From NCBI GenBank assembly GCA_023382675.1, contig JAHDWN010000017.1, forward strand, positions 32,017 through 96,016: a DNA stretch of 64,000 nucleotides, read 5' to 3'. The translations under genes and the position numbers were made by a program. Positions 1-8,500 of this stretch are shown piece after piece. The stretch's first letter is position 1, and every line of letters begins with the position of its first letter. This DNA comes from Anaerolineae bacterium. GTDB taxonomy: Bacteria > Chloroflexota > Anaerolineae > Aggregatilineales > Phototrophicaceae. Under the pieces are notes generated by a model. The model was not told where the DNA came from. It searched no databases and saw only the letters and a list, made by a program, of their open reading frames with translations.

Positions 1-1
1 C

Positions 2-295
2 TACGTGACGCCGATCCTGGTCGTACCCATCGACGGCGGCTTCATGATCGCGCTCACCTACGGGCCGGAGTTCGATTGGTATCGCAATGTGGTCGCGGCG
101 GGCGGCTGCCAGATCGTGTGGCATGATCGGACGTACATCATTGACGCGGTTGAGCCGGTCGATGCCGCCACCGGGCGCGCCGGGTTCCCCCAGCCGGAGC
201 GGACGATCCTCGGCCTCGTGGGCATTCATCATTATGCGCGCCTGAAGGGACAGGCGGGGGACGCGGGAGCGAGAGAACGCTGCCTCACCGTTTGA
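2..295 (+). CDS. F420-type nitroreductase/quinone reductase family protein, C-terminal part
   Basis: The gene enters from the left edge, so its start is not in the window; the frame is open from base 2 to the TGA at 293-295. The visible 97 residues resemble the C-terminal two thirds of DUF385/deazaflavin-dependent nitroreductase-like proteins: a strand with VPIDGGFMIALTYG, the DWYRNVVAAGGCQI segment, and the late E-P-VD-A-GRAGFP stretch. Known members bind coenzyme F420 and reduce quinones or nitro groups; that activity is inferred here only from family resemblance. The LLM-class oxidoreductase at 39166-40050 would fit an F420-using organism. The GTG at base 5 is an internal codon in my reading, not the true start. 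Confidence 0.7.
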   Translation, partial: YVTPILVVPIDGGFMIALTYGPEFDWYRNVVAAGGCQIVWHDRTYIIDAVEPVDAATGRAGFPQPERTILGLVGIHHYARLKGQAGDAGARERCLTV

Positions 296-337
296 ATGAT
301 GCCTTCTTGATCTGTTGCGTTTACCGCAGCCACCGCA

Positions 338-565
338 CGAGGCTCGAAGCCTCGCGCTGGATTTTTGGTAAGCCCGATGGAATCGGGCTGATTCTACGCA
401 AGCGTCGCAGCTTCATTGCCTAATCAGCCAACTCACCAGCCAGACCGTAACGCTTCGCGTGCGTTCCTAGCGACGGTCGGGCGATGCATTTCTTTGCGTC
501 CTCGTGCCTGAGCGAAGCCTGCGTTCAGCAGGTAAGCCCCCTTTAGGGCCGTGGTTCCATGTCCC
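338..565. repeat. Intergenic hairpin array A
   Basis: This fills most of the 416-base gap before the LCP gene. In order there is a 7-bp stem with CGA loop (338-354), an 8-bp stem AGCCCGAT/ATCGGGCT with GGA loop (371-389), a weaker ACGC-AA-GCGT palindrome, and a GACCGT/ACGGTC stem (443-478) enclosing a 24-base insert that is identical in array C. The segment after 490, with CCTGC-gttca-GCAGG, recurs in diverged form at 51310-51375. No gene is seen here; the open frame that runs upstream of the LCP start reads through these repeats. Confidence 0.7.
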
Positions 566-711
566 TCCACATTCCAGAGCGTCTGGCAGGCGGTGGTTCG
601 TGGCATTCCGAAACGGCGCGAAATCCGTTAGACTTGCCAGGGCAGCGCGCCTGCCGCCAAACTGTGTACACGAGCGGCAGCGGCCATCGACGAGCTAGAG
701 GCATCTCACCT

Positions 712-2451
712 ATGACTGATCGAAAACGACCTGGACGCTTGCAGCGGGGACTGGCGACGATTGTCTACCGCCTGCTGGCGCTGGTGCTGACACTGGCAGT
801 TCTGTTCTTCGGCTACCGCGTGGCAGAAGGGCTGCTGCGGCGCGTGGATGAGCAGACGCGCTACACGGCCAACGCGCCGAGCTACGGCGAGACGGCGACG
901 GCCATCGCCGCGACGCTGACGACGGACACGCCCCAGCCCTCGGCGACACCGAGCGCGACACCCACTGCCACACCGACGGCAGCCGTGACCGAAACCGCCA
1001 CGCAAGCAGCCGCCCTCGATGCGCCGCGGCGTCACACTTCGGCCAAGCTGGCGCAGGTGTTCGTCACCAACACGCCGCAGCCGCTCGACGCCGCCCAGGT
1101 GACGCTGCCAGCGATCAATACGCCTGCCGGAGAGGCGGCGACCGCTGTGTCGACGGTCGCGCCCACGCTGCCTGCGCCGGACACGCAGCTGACGCCGCGC
1201 CCGCTGCCGACCGTCTTCGTCTACGGCAGCGCGCCGGAGGGAGCTGTCGCGCCGACCGGCATCCCGACGCCGGTCGATTTTGTCGACCGCCGCGGTTACG
1301 ATCTGCTCAACGTGATCCTGCTCGGCAATGACGGCGAGCTGACCAACGACGGCTTCATCCGCACCGACACCATGATCATCGTCTCGATCAACCGGACGAC
1401 GGGCACAGTGTCGATGATTGGCCTACCGCGCGATCTCTATGTCTACATCCCCGGCTGGACGATGCAGCGGCTCAACCTGGCTTACATTCACGGCCAGTCG
1501 GTCGGCTGGACAGACGGCGGCTTTGGCCTGCTGCGCCAGACGATCCTCTATAACTTCGGCATCAACGTTCACTACTACGCCATGGTCAACCTGAGCGGCC
1601 TACGCAACCTGATCGACCTGGTTGGCGGCGTGGACATCGCGGTCGATTGCGCCATCCAGAATCTGCCGTTGATCGGTGCGGATGTCCCGGCGGCGGCGCA
1701 GCGCGTGACCGAAGACGGCGATTACCTGCTGCCGGTCGGCAACTATCACCTGACCGGCGGCGAGGCGCTCTGGTATGCGCGCGCCCGCGACATCACCATC
1801 GAGTTCGACCGGCAGCGCCGCCAGATGCAGCTTCTGCGCGCGCTCTGGCGCAAGGCACGCGACAACGGCCTGCTGCTCAACCTGCCCGCGCTCTGGCAGG
1901 AAGGCTCGCAGTTCGTCGAGACGAACCTGACGCTGGAAGACCTGTTGAGCCTGGTGCCGGTTGCGCTCAATCTGGATGTCAACGGCATCGAGAACTTCAA
2001 CCTGATCCGCCTGTATCACACCGAGCCGTGGCAGACGCCGGATGGCGATTACGTGCAGCTGCCGATCTACGACGCGCTGCGCCCGCTGCTGGAAGATTTC
2101 TACAGCCCGCCGACCGAAAGCCAGGTGCGCATCGAAGGCGCGCGCATCCGGGTCTTCAACGGATCGCCGAACGCCGATTGGGATCGCGTGGCGGCGGAAC
2201 GGCTGGCCTACAGCGGCTTTCTGGCGACAGCGGCGGGCGCTGCCGATAACAACGCCTACGCCGACACGATGCTGATCGACTACACCGGCAGCAGCAAGGG
2301 CAGCAGCCTGCTCGACATCGCTCACATCCTCAACGTGCGGCCAGAGAATATCAGCATTCAGCCGGACCCGAACCGAACGGCTGATTTCGACGTGATCCTG
2401 GGCGCGAATTACAATTCCTGCACCGAGCCGGGCGTCGAGCAGGTGGGATAG
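712..2451 (+). CDS. LytR-CpsA-Psr (LCP) family cell-wall ligase
   Basis: A 579-aa protein read from ATG 712. The frame is open from 559, but that part lies in repeat DNA and the natural N-terminus is MTDRKRPG followed by one membrane helix at about residues 15-40. A Ser/Thr/Pro/Ala-rich linker follows to about residue 190. The LCP domain begins near residue 198 (LLNVILLGND, then RTDTMIIVSINR, IGLPRDLYVYIP) and includes the D-x-x-R-x-x-R-Q type segment DRQRRQMQLL. A C-terminal LytR_C-like domain occupies about residues 470-575. The family transfers glycopolymers from lipid carriers to cell-wall or surface acceptors outside the membrane. The next lipoprotein gene starts 9 bases after its stop, so the two are probably co-transcribed. 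Confidence 0.9.
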   Translation: MTDRKRPGRLQRGLATIVYRLLALVLTLAVLFFGYRVAEGLLRRVDEQTRYTANAPSYGETATAIAATLTTDTPQPSATPSATPTATPTAAVTETATQAAALDAPRRHTSAKLAQVFVTNTPQPLDAAQVTLPAINTPAGEAATAVSTVAPTLPAPDTQLTPRPLPTVFVYGSAPEGAVAPTGIPTPVDFVDRRGYDLLNVILLGNDGELTNDGFIRTDTMIIVSINRTTGTVSMIGLPRDLYVYIPGWTMQRLNLAYIHGQSVGWTDGGFGLLRQTILYNFGINVHYYAMVNLSGLRNLIDLVGGVDIAVDCAIQNLPLIGADVPAAAQRVTEDGDYLLPVGNYHLTGGEALWYARARDITIEFDRQRRQMQLLRALWRKARDNGLLLNLPALWQEGSQFVETNLTLEDLLSLVPVALNLDVNGIENFNLIRLYHTEPWQTPDGDYVQLPIYDALRPLLEDFYSPPTESQVRIEGARIRVFNGSPNADWDRVAAERLAYSGFLATAAGAADNNAYADTMLIDYTGSSKGSSLLDIAHILNVRPENISIQPDPNRTADFDVILGANYNSCTEPGVEQVG

Positions 2452-2460
2452 GGGTAAGCC

Positions 2461-3015
2461 ATGGGGGACAGCGAACGAGGCTCCATACGACGGATCATTC
2501 CGGGCGCGCTGGCGGTGCTGATGATCGTGGCACTGTCCGGCTGCGCGGTTGCTGAGTTCACAAGCGTCGAACCGACGCCGACAGGCGGCCCATCGTTCGT
2601 GATCCCCCCACCGCCGACGCAGGTCTTTACCGGAGAATGCAGCCTGGAGAATCGCAGCCAGGAGTTCTGGATTCAGACGGCGGCGGCCCAGGCCGAATCG
2701 TTCCGCATGCTGTTTGCGAAGGCGCTGGACGACACTGAGACGCGCCAGGAGACGATGGGCGAAATGTGGCGGCTGCGCGACGAGACGTATCAGAACCCGA
2801 CGCCGGAATGCGCCGTGCCGATCCAACTGCTGTTGACCTCGGCCATGGGGCGTTCGCTGGAGTCGCTGCGGCTGACCATCCTCGACCCGACCATCGACAT
2901 CAGCGGCACAGTGGCGCTGGTGAACGAGATGCTGACCCAGGTCGAGGATCAGCTCAAGCTGATGATGGACGACATGGAGCGGCGCCTGCAAACCCGCGAA
3001 GCCGAGGGATCGTGA
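2461..3015 (+). CDS. Small lipoprotein of unknown function
   Basis: A 184-aa protein. Basic residues precede a hydrophobic helix ending in the lipobox LSGC, with Cys at residue 29, so it is probably exported and lipid-anchored. After a Thr/Pro-rich spacer the mature part is largely helical (about residues 60-184) and contains two more cysteines, in ECSLENR and TPECAVP, which could form a disulphide. I do not recognise a named family. It follows the LCP gene by 9 bases in the same direction and may act with it at the cell surface. The space to selD (3016-3409) contains repeats and no gene. Confidence 0.65.
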   Translation: MGDSERGSIRRIIPGALAVLMIVALSGCAVAEFTSVEPTPTGGPSFVIPPPPTQVFTGECSLENRSQEFWIQTAAAQAESFRMLFAKALDDTETRQETMGEMWRLRDETYQNPTPECAVPIQLLLTSAMGRSLESLRLTILDPTIDISGTVALVNEMLTQVEDQLKLMMDDMERRLQTREAEGS

Positions 3016-3100
3016 GGCGTCAGGCAGCCAATGAAACGGGTACGCCGACAGGTTATGCCGTCAAGAAAAATGATCGGGTAGGGGTTTGGCGGCTACCGCA

Positions 3101-3243
3101 CGAGGCTCGAAGCCTCGCGCTGGCTTCATGGGTAAGCCCCATGGAATGGGGCTGTTTCTGCGCACGTGGCGCAGAATCGTAGCCCAATCAGCCATCTTCC
3201 AGATGGCTTCCAAATTCACCAGCCCGACCGTTCGACGGTCGGG
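3101..3243. repeat. Intergenic hairpin array B, five perfect short stems
   Basis: Five consecutive perfect hairpins: 3101-3117 (7-bp stem, CGA loop, same as in array A), 3135-3153 (AGCCCCAT/ATGGGGCT, GGA loop), 3156-3176 (TTCTGCGC/GCGCAGAA, 5-base loop), 3190-3208 (AGCCATCT/AGATGGCT, TCC loop) and 3223-3243 (CCCGACCGT/ACGGTCGGG, TCG loop). There is no U-run after any of them, so they do not look like ordinary terminators. The order of elements matches arrays A and C. Confidence 0.8.
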
Positions 3244-3283
3244 TGGTCATTGCCCCTGTGCCAACCCGCCGCACACGGCCACA

Positions 3284-3398
3284 AGCCGAAAGCTGACAGC
3301 CCGCCGCCAATACCCAAAAGCCGCTATCATGCTATACTTCCCCTACCCTGGCCTCCAGCAATATGCCAACGGCTAAGGGCTATCCGCTAAAGGCTATC
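3284..3398. repeat. Heptamer-period degenerate repeats (GGCTA type) before selD
   Basis: Two patches with a strict 7-base period: 3284-3325 (six units of the form agcYNNN/cgccaat) and 3371-3398 (four units: ggctaag, ggctatc, cgctaaa, ggctatc). The second patch ends on the selD ribosome-binding site. The same family recurs at 26350-26377, 28639-28680, 54708-54742 and 54875-54916. Confidence 0.6.
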
Positions 3399-3409
3399 AG
3401 GAGACGAAC

Positions 3410-4459
3410 GTGGAGACCATCCGTCTGACGGCGTTGGCCTCGTGCGCTGGTTGAGCGTCTAAGCTCGGACCGAGCGAACTGGCGCAGGTGCTGCGACCGC
3501 TAACCGGACTGTTTCCAATTGAAGATTACCCGGATCTGCTCGTCGGGCTGGCTGCGCCGGACGACGCTGCCGTTTACCGACTCGCCGGTGGGCTGGCGGT
3601 TGTCTCGACGGTCGATTTCTTCCCGCCCGTGGTCGATGATCCCTACAGCTTTGGCGCGATTGCGGCGGTCAACGCCATGAGCGACATCTACGCCATGGGC
3701 GGCGAGCCGCTGTTCGCGATCAACCTTGCCGCCTACCCCGACAACCTGGCGCTGGAAGTCCTGACCGAGATCCTGCGCGGCGGCGCGGAGAAAGTCCGCG
3801 AGGCCGGCGCGGTCATCGCCGGGGGGCACACCGTCACCGACAAAGAGCCGAAATATGGCCTGGCCGTCACCGGAACAGTCGATCCTGAGCACATCATCGC
3901 CAAGGGCGGCGCGCGCCCCGGCGACGTGCTCATCCTGACCAAGCCGCTTGGCACCGGCGTCGTCACCACCGCCCACAAACGCGGTATCGCCACCGACGCG
4001 GACATCGCCGCCGCCATCGCCAGCATGACCCGGCTCAACCGCGAGGCGTCCCGGCTGGCACGGGCGCACGGCGTCCACGCCATGACCGACATCACCGGCT
4101 TCGGTCTGGTCGGCCATGCGCACGAGATGGCGCACCTGAGCGACGCGGCCATGCACATCGACTACGCCGCGCTCGACTGGCTGCCGGGCACGCTGCACCA
4201 CGCTAACGACTACGTCTTCCCCGGCGGCATGGAGCGCAACCAGGCGTTCTACAGCCAGTGGGCGCGCTACGACGGCGAGTTCGCCGATTACGAACTGGCG
4301 CTGCTCAACAACCCGGAGACCTCCGGCGGCCTGCTGATGGCCGTCGCGCCCGAAAGCGCCGACGCCTTGCTCGCCAACCTGCTCAGCGCAGGCGATGCCG
4401 CCCGGCGCATCGGCACGGTCGAGCGCGGCAGCGGCGGCCAGATCATCGTGCGCAAGTGA
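3410..4459 (+). CDS. selD: Selenide, water dikinase (selenophosphate synthetase) with in-frame UGA at the active site
   Basis: SelD makes selenophosphate, the selenium donor for Sec-tRNA, from selenide and ATP. A conventional frame opens only at GTG 3488, which would remove the catalytic N-terminus. Reading from GTG 3410, preceded by AGGAG at 3399-3403, gives METIRLTALASCAG, then UGA (3452-3454), then ASKLGPSELAQVL in the same frame as the rest. The UGA falls where SelD enzymes have catalytic Cys or Sec, so it is read as Sec15. The product is 349 aa, close to the usual 347. Later features are typical: PDDAAVY, the DIYAMGG segment, GGHTVTDKEPKYGLAVTG, and DITGFGLVGHAHEM. An SRPBCC remnant follows one base after the stop. 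The identification is firm; Sec insertion is inferred from the frame, not shown. Confidence 0.93.
3452..3475 (+). promoter_or_regulatory. Sec codon with candidate bacterial SECIS hairpin of selD
   Basis: After the UGA (3452-3454) lies a perfect hairpin GCTCG-GAC-CGAGC at 3463-3475, with G as the first loop base. The loop starts 13 bases after the UGA, slightly nearer than in most described bacterial SECIS elements, so I rate the element lower than the Sec call itself. Confidence 0.45.
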
Positions 4460-4460
4460 C

Positions 4461-4977
4461 ATGGCCTTTCAAGGCGATCCGGCTGTCATTCACTGGAAAC
4501 TGCACCGCCGCGCCCCGGCTGAGCGTGTCTTCGACATGCTCGCGACTGACGCAGGCCACGCACGCTTCTGGGCGGAGCGCACCGTCGAGCATGACGGCGT
4601 GATCGACTGGTTTTTTCCCGGCGGCCTCACCTGGACGGGGCCGCATTGTCGAATCCACACCGCCCTGGCGCTACGTCGTCGAATACTACGGCGGCAGTAT
4701 CGCCAGCTTCGATCTACTGCCGGACGCGGCGGGCGGCGTCGATCTCGTCCTCATGGATCGCGGCGTGCCTTCCGAACACCGCGTCGAGGTGATCGCCGGT
4801 TGGGTGTCTGTCCTGATGGCGCACAAAGCCGCCGTCGATTTCGGCGTCGATCTGCGCAATCACAACGATGCGCGCGCCTGGGAGCAGGGCTACGCCAACA
4901 ACCAGCCCATACGTTTCCTGCCGATTGCTGCCGCACTCGCGGCGCTGCTGGTAACTGCATCATCTGTAATGAACTAG
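4461..4977 (+). pseudogene. SRPBCC (START-like) domain gene with a +1 frameshift
   Basis: The frame from ATG 4461 reads MAFQGDPAVIHWKLHRRA and continues to about LTWTG, a typical SRPBCC N-terminus. Homology then continues in another frame as GRIVESTPPWRYVVEYYGG and on through LIPxx-like helix sequence to the TAG at 4975-4977, including a late hydrophobic segment. The switch is at the GGGG run 4637-4640; removing one G restores a single frame of about 171 residues. SRPBCC proteins bind hydrophobic ligands, with no specific role seen here. The start is one base past the selD stop, so it is probably co-transcribed. Either a real pseudogene or a homopolymer sequencing error. Confidence 0.65.
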
Positions 4978-5116
4978 ACTTGATCCAACAGACAGCGGTA
5001 GAGGGGAGGAGTTCGTCTGACAGTTCTGGCAAGACATTTGAACAAATAATAGAATCAGATTGTCCTCATTGGGCTATCGCATTACCAGGCATATCGCAAT
5101 TACACGGGGTAAAAAC

Positions 5117-5485
5117 ATGGTCACTAACACTGAGACGCTGAAGCAGATCCTCGAAGCATTCAACCAACACGACCTTGATGCCATCATGGACTTCTTTGCG
5201 GAAGACTGCATACTGGAATTGCCTCGCGGCCCCCATCCGTGGGGCAGTCGCTTCGTCGGAAAAGAGCAGGTGCGGGCAGGCCTAGCCAGTCGCTTCGCTG
5301 GTATCCCGAATGTGCATTACAGCGACGACACGCACTGGCTGTGCGGTGATCGCGGCGTCTCGGAGTGGCTTCTCACTGGGACCACTGCGTCTGGCGTTCA
5401 GTTGAGTGTGCGGGGCTGCGACCACTGGCAGTTCCGGGATGGCAAAGTGGTGCGCAAGGACTCCTACTGGAAGATTGTCGAGTAG
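5117..5485 (+). CDS. SnoaL-like/NTF2-fold protein
   Basis: A 122-aa protein. The frame opens at 5060, but ATG 5117 has GGGGT upstream and begins the family pattern MVTNTETLKQILEAFNQHDLD. The NTF2-like features are the N-terminal helix, DAIMDFFAEDCILELP, a loop with the G-KEQVRAGLASRF helix, and C-terminal strands GCDHWQFRDGKVVRKDSYWKIVE. SnoaL-like proteins of this size are usually small dimers, often isomerase-like or of unknown role; the substrate cannot be inferred. It stands alone between the broken SRPBCC gene and a convergent methyltransferase. Confidence 0.75.
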   Translation: MVTNTETLKQILEAFNQHDLDAIMDFFAEDCILELPRGPHPWGSRFVGKEQVRAGLASRFAGIPNVHYSDDTHWLCGDRGVSEWLLTGTTASGVQLSVRGCDHWQFRDGKVVRKDSYWKIVE

Positions 5486-5663
5486 AATAGCCCTCCCGTG
5501 GAACGCAGTCCGACACGCACAAGCTGATCATGCATCGCTATTCTTCAGGCTAAATCCTGACTACAACACATCATCTGTGGATAGCGTGAATAAGGGTGAG
5601 CAGAGTCTGTGCCGTTGAGCTTCTGATCACGGATCGACTCAGCCATCAACAGGTATCAGCGTC

Positions 5664-6326
5664 CTATTTGGCGGCGCTGATAATCTCGGACGGGAACCTC
5701 CCTGGTACGAATTCGCGCGTGATGTGCTTGAACCCGGCCTGCTCGACAGGTCGTTCCATGAGCACCGGGCGGCAGCCACCAATGATGTAGAGCGCCAGTT
5801 TCGGCGGCAGCAAAGGATACAGCCGTTCGCGCAAGGTTCGCGTGTGTTCATCGGGCTTGCTCATATTGAGTAGGACAAGACGCCCACCCGGTTTGAGTAC
5901 GCGCTTGAATTCTGCCAGGATGGTTGTCATCTCGGCCAACGATACGAGATCAAGCATGTAACCGTTGTAGAGCAGGTCAAATGTTTCGTCCGGGAAGCGC
6001 AGGTCGGCGGCACTGCCCTCGGACAGCACGACGTTCGTTATGCCCGCTGCCTGCAACGTTTGCCGCGCTATCTTCAACATTCCTGGCGAAATATCGACTC
6101 CCTGCACGGTATTCGACCTGTCAACTCGCCTGGCGATTTCAGCCAGCGCCAGCCCTGGCCCGACCGCCACTTCGAGCACTTTATCATCGGGACGGATAGC
6201 GGCTTTCTCAATTGCGCGCACATGGTTCGGGAATTCGAGTGGCGCAACGGTCTTGCTATAAACGCGGCTGCGGCGGCTGTAGACTGTGCGAACCTGCGTG
6301 GATGTATATTTGCCAGCTTCTATCAT
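5664..6326 (-). CDS. Class I SAM-dependent methyltransferase
   Basis: A 220-aa UbiE/Methyltransf_11-like enzyme. Motif I is VLEVAVGPGLALAEIA (about residues 51-66), the acidic end of strand 2 is VDISPGML, and motifs LLYNGYMLDLV and RVLKPGGRLVLLNMS follow. The start ATG has AGGAGC eight bases upstream on the minus strand. It is divergent from a MerR regulator gene, and the shared 77-base space holds a textbook MerR-type promoter (6359-6389), so expression is probably switched by that regulator. Substrate unknown; MerR control suggests a response to a toxic compound or metal, which is inference only. Confidence 0.85.
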   Translation of the reverse strand: MIEAGKYTSTQVRTVYSRRSRVYSKTVAPLEFPNHVRAIEKAAIRPDDKVLEVAVGPGLALAEIARRVDRSNTVQGVDISPGMLKIARQTLQAAGITNVVLSEGSAADLRFPDETFDLLYNGYMLDLVSLAEMTTILAEFKRVLKPGGRLVLLNMSKPDEHTRTLRERLYPLLPPKLALYIIGGCRPVLMERPVEQAGFKHITREFVPGRFPSEIISAAK

Positions 6327-6358
6327 CGTGTCTAGCTCCTATCTCGTGATAGGATCAG

Positions 6359-6389
6359 AGCATACAAGTTGAAGCATACTTCAAGTCAA
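6359..6389 (-). promoter_or_regulatory. MerR-type promoter of the methyltransferase gene
   Basis: On the minus strand -35 is TTGACT (6389-6384) and -10 is TATGCT (6364-6359) with a 19-base spacer. The spacer carries the dyad TTGAAG-N4-CTTCAA (6369-6384 on the plus strand). A 19-base spacer with a central dyad is the known hallmark of MerR-activated promoters. Confidence 0.75.
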
Positions 6390-6403
6390 GAGAGCAATCT
6401 GCC

Positions 6404-6844
6404 ATGACCGCCTTTAGCATCGGCCAGATCGCACAACAAGCAGGCATTGAAACCTCTACCATCCGTTACTACGAAAGAATCGGCCTGCTGCCGCGCCCGA
6501 AGCGTCTGAACGGACGCCGGTTGTATGAAGAGGATGTGCTGAAATGGCTGGCTTTGATCAAGGCCACCAAAGCCGCCGGCTTCACCATCGCGGAAATTCA
6601 AACCCTGACAGCCATGTGGAAAGAAGAAGGACGATCGCCAAAGGATTGGCGGCAATTCGTGGAGCGGAAACTTGCTCAAACGGAAGCGCTCATTAGCGAC
6701 GCCCTGCGCACGAAGGAAATACTCAGTTCCGCGCTGGAGTGTGGTTGTTGGGACAATTACACTCTACCGCTTGATAAATTCATTACCCAGGTGTCGCTCG
6801 ACACCCCGGAATCGGCCTTGCATCGTCAACAACATTCTACCTGA
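6404..6844 (+). CDS. MerR family transcriptional regulator
   Basis: A 146-aa protein. The N-terminal winged helix is clear (SIGQIAQQAGIETSTIRYYERIGLLPRPKR...RRLYEEDVLKWLALIK), followed by the long dimerisation helix to about residue 110. Near the end is a CGCW motif (residues about 111-114), which could bind a metal or respond to thiols; in SoxR a C-terminal Cys cluster holds a 2Fe-2S centre, but the spacing here is not the SoxR one. It faces the methyltransferase gene across a 19-base-spacer promoter and is the obvious candidate to control it and itself. Confidence 0.88.
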   Translation: MTAFSIGQIAQQAGIETSTIRYYERIGLLPRPKRLNGRRLYEEDVLKWLALIKATKAAGFTIAEIQTLTAMWKEEGRSPKDWRQFVERKLAQTEALISDALRTKEILSSALECGCWDNYTLPLDKFITQVSLDTPESALHRQQHST

Positions 6845-6976
6845 GTGGCCTGCGTTTGCTGGAGGCACCACGGAGCAAACAGGCGCATGGGGCATCTTTC
6901 GCTGGATGCGTCTTGTTGTTTTCTGCGCCAGGGCGTGGTTCAATAAGGGCAGGTTAACAGCGCGAGGAGCACGCCG

Positions 6977-7393
6977 ATGGAGATCGAGCGCGTTTACGGC
7001 CTTTCGACCCGAGTATTCGTCTCACCCAAGTCGAGCACGCAGTCGTTGGTGGTCGGCGGCATTGGCGAAGATGCCAAGCGCTGGACGCGCGTCGTCTCCC
7101 TGCGCGCTGCGCAGATCCTCTGGTTTCATCTGACGCAGTATCTGTTCCCGGAAAAGGCGTCGCGTGTGACCGCCGTCGTCCACACCGCCCCCGCCCGCAC
7201 GACGGAAATGCCAACCATCACCAGCCACATCACGGTCGATCACCTCGACAGCCAGCAGTACGAGATCACCGGCTGGGTCAATCACCAGACGTGGGTCGCC
7301 CGCCTGACGCCCAACGAAGCGCAGCGCCTCTGGCAAGCGCTCGATCAGACGCTCTACCCGACCGGCTGGAACAGCCCCACGAACACCGATTGA
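6977..7393 (+). CDS. Conserved hypothetical protein
   Basis: A 138-aa soluble protein starting at ATG 6977, with GAGGAG about nine bases upstream (6963-6968). No signal peptide or membrane segment is visible. The sequence alternates strands and helices (RVFVSPKSST, VVSLRAAQILWFHLTQYLF, ITVDHLDSQQYEITGWVN, RLTPNEAQRLWQALDQTLYP). I do not recognise a family. A 202-base gap separates it from the next gene, which is also unknown and may or may not share its transcript. Confidence 0.55.
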   Translation: MEIERVYGLSTRVFVSPKSSTQSLVVGGIGEDAKRWTRVVSLRAAQILWFHLTQYLFPEKASRVTAVVHTAPARTTEMPTITSHITVDHLDSQQYEITGWVNHQTWVARLTPNEAQRLWQALDQTLYPTGWNSPTNTD

Positions 7394-7594
7394 GACGATC
7401 CGCTAAAACATGCTTGTGCCGGTGCGCCGCTCCAGCTTCGCGCTGGGCGGCTGTTTGCACTCGGCGCGGCGGATATACCCGTCGCTAAGCGTGTCGCAGT
7501 GGATCAGGCATAACACCGGGGAAAACCCGTGTTACTGTGAAGACAAGCGGCTGCTTCAGGCGGCTGCCTGCCTTACCCGGCCCTCACCGTCTGG

Positions 7595-8410
7595 ATGCCC
7601 ATGCTTGACTGGCTGGCGGACACGTTCTTAAGTCGCTCCCTGCGTTTGCGCTACGAGGAAATTCGCCAGCGCCAGCCGTTATACTGTCTGGGCACGGCTC
7701 ACTATCTCAACACCCAGTATCGTCTTCAGGTTATCGGCGGCGCAGATACGCGTTCACGCTGGCAGCGCTGCCTGTGTACCGTCGAGCAGGATGGCCTGCA
7801 TCTCTATCCGGGCGTGCGCAAATGGGATGTTCACGTCCTCTTCGAATGGCCGTCGCTGCGCTGGTTTGGACGCCCGGCCAAATATAGCTCCGGCACGAAC
7901 GAAATCTGGCTGCACTTCGAGCACGGCGGACAGTGGCATTTCCTCACGCTGCGGACGAGCCGCTTCGCCATGCAGGGGTTTGTCCGCGCCATCAAGGCGA
8001 TGGCTGCGCCGGAGCTGGTCAAGGCCTACCGGAGGCAGCGCCCTTACGTTCATTTTGAGCCAACGCCAGCACAGCACGCCGAGCAAAATCTGTATGGCGC
8101 ATGGCACGTCGATCCCAAACCGCTGGCGCTCTACCTGACCCCCTTGACGCTAGTCGAACTCGACGGCGAGCGCGTTCAGCGGACGCTGGCATTGGAAACG
8201 ATCCAGCAGATCGAGGTCATGCCGCGCCTGGATGCGCCCGGCGAGAATGGGATCGTGCGCTTCAGGATCGTCTGCTCCAATGAGACAGCCACGACGGCAT
8301 ACACGCTGCGCGATTACGTCGCCTTCGGCGCTGCCCTGTCGGAAGCCGCCAAACGCTCGCTCGAAGACCCGCCCATCTTCTATGGTAAGAAGAAGGATGA
8401 GGATGACTAG
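7595..8410 (+). CDS. Hypothetical protein with two PH-like halves
   Basis: A 271-aa soluble protein; ATG 7595 and ATG 7601 are both possible starts. The body appears to be two beta-rich halves, residues about 28-145 (HYLNTQYRLQVIGG... FEWPSLRWFGRPAKY... WHFLTLRTSRFAMQGFVRAI) and about 165-255 (LYLTPLTLVELDGERVQRTL... IVRFRIVCSNE... AFGAALSEAAK), each ending in a helix. This pattern suggests PH/GRAM-like folds, but that is only a shape-level guess. The C-terminus is Lys/Asp-rich. No gene partner is evident; hairpin array C follows. Confidence 0.55.
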   Translation: MPMLDWLADTFLSRSLRLRYEEIRQRQPLYCLGTAHYLNTQYRLQVIGGADTRSRWQRCLCTVEQDGLHLYPGVRKWDVHVLFEWPSLRWFGRPAKYSSGTNEIWLHFEHGGQWHFLTLRTSRFAMQGFVRAIKAMAAPELVKAYRRQRPYVHFEPTPAQHAEQNLYGAWHVDPKPLALYLTPLTLVELDGERVQRTLALETIQQIEVMPRLDAPGENGIVRFRIVCSNETATTAYTLRDYVAFGAALSEAAKRSLEDPPIFYGKKKDEDD

Positions 8411-8500
8411 CGCATGCCCATCAGCCGGTGACAGAGTGATTGTGTGTGGCTATTCAAGCTGTGAACTGCAATCTGGGCCGAACTGCGTCAGCGTCGCCCG

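Noticed and set aside
559-711. N-terminal extension of the LCP frame
   Set aside because: Reads through repeat array A; ATG 712 gives the normal membrane helix start.
1600-2991. 463-aa open frame antisense to the LCP and lipoprotein genes
   Set aside because: High-GC shadow of the real genes; His/Arg-rich with no family signal.
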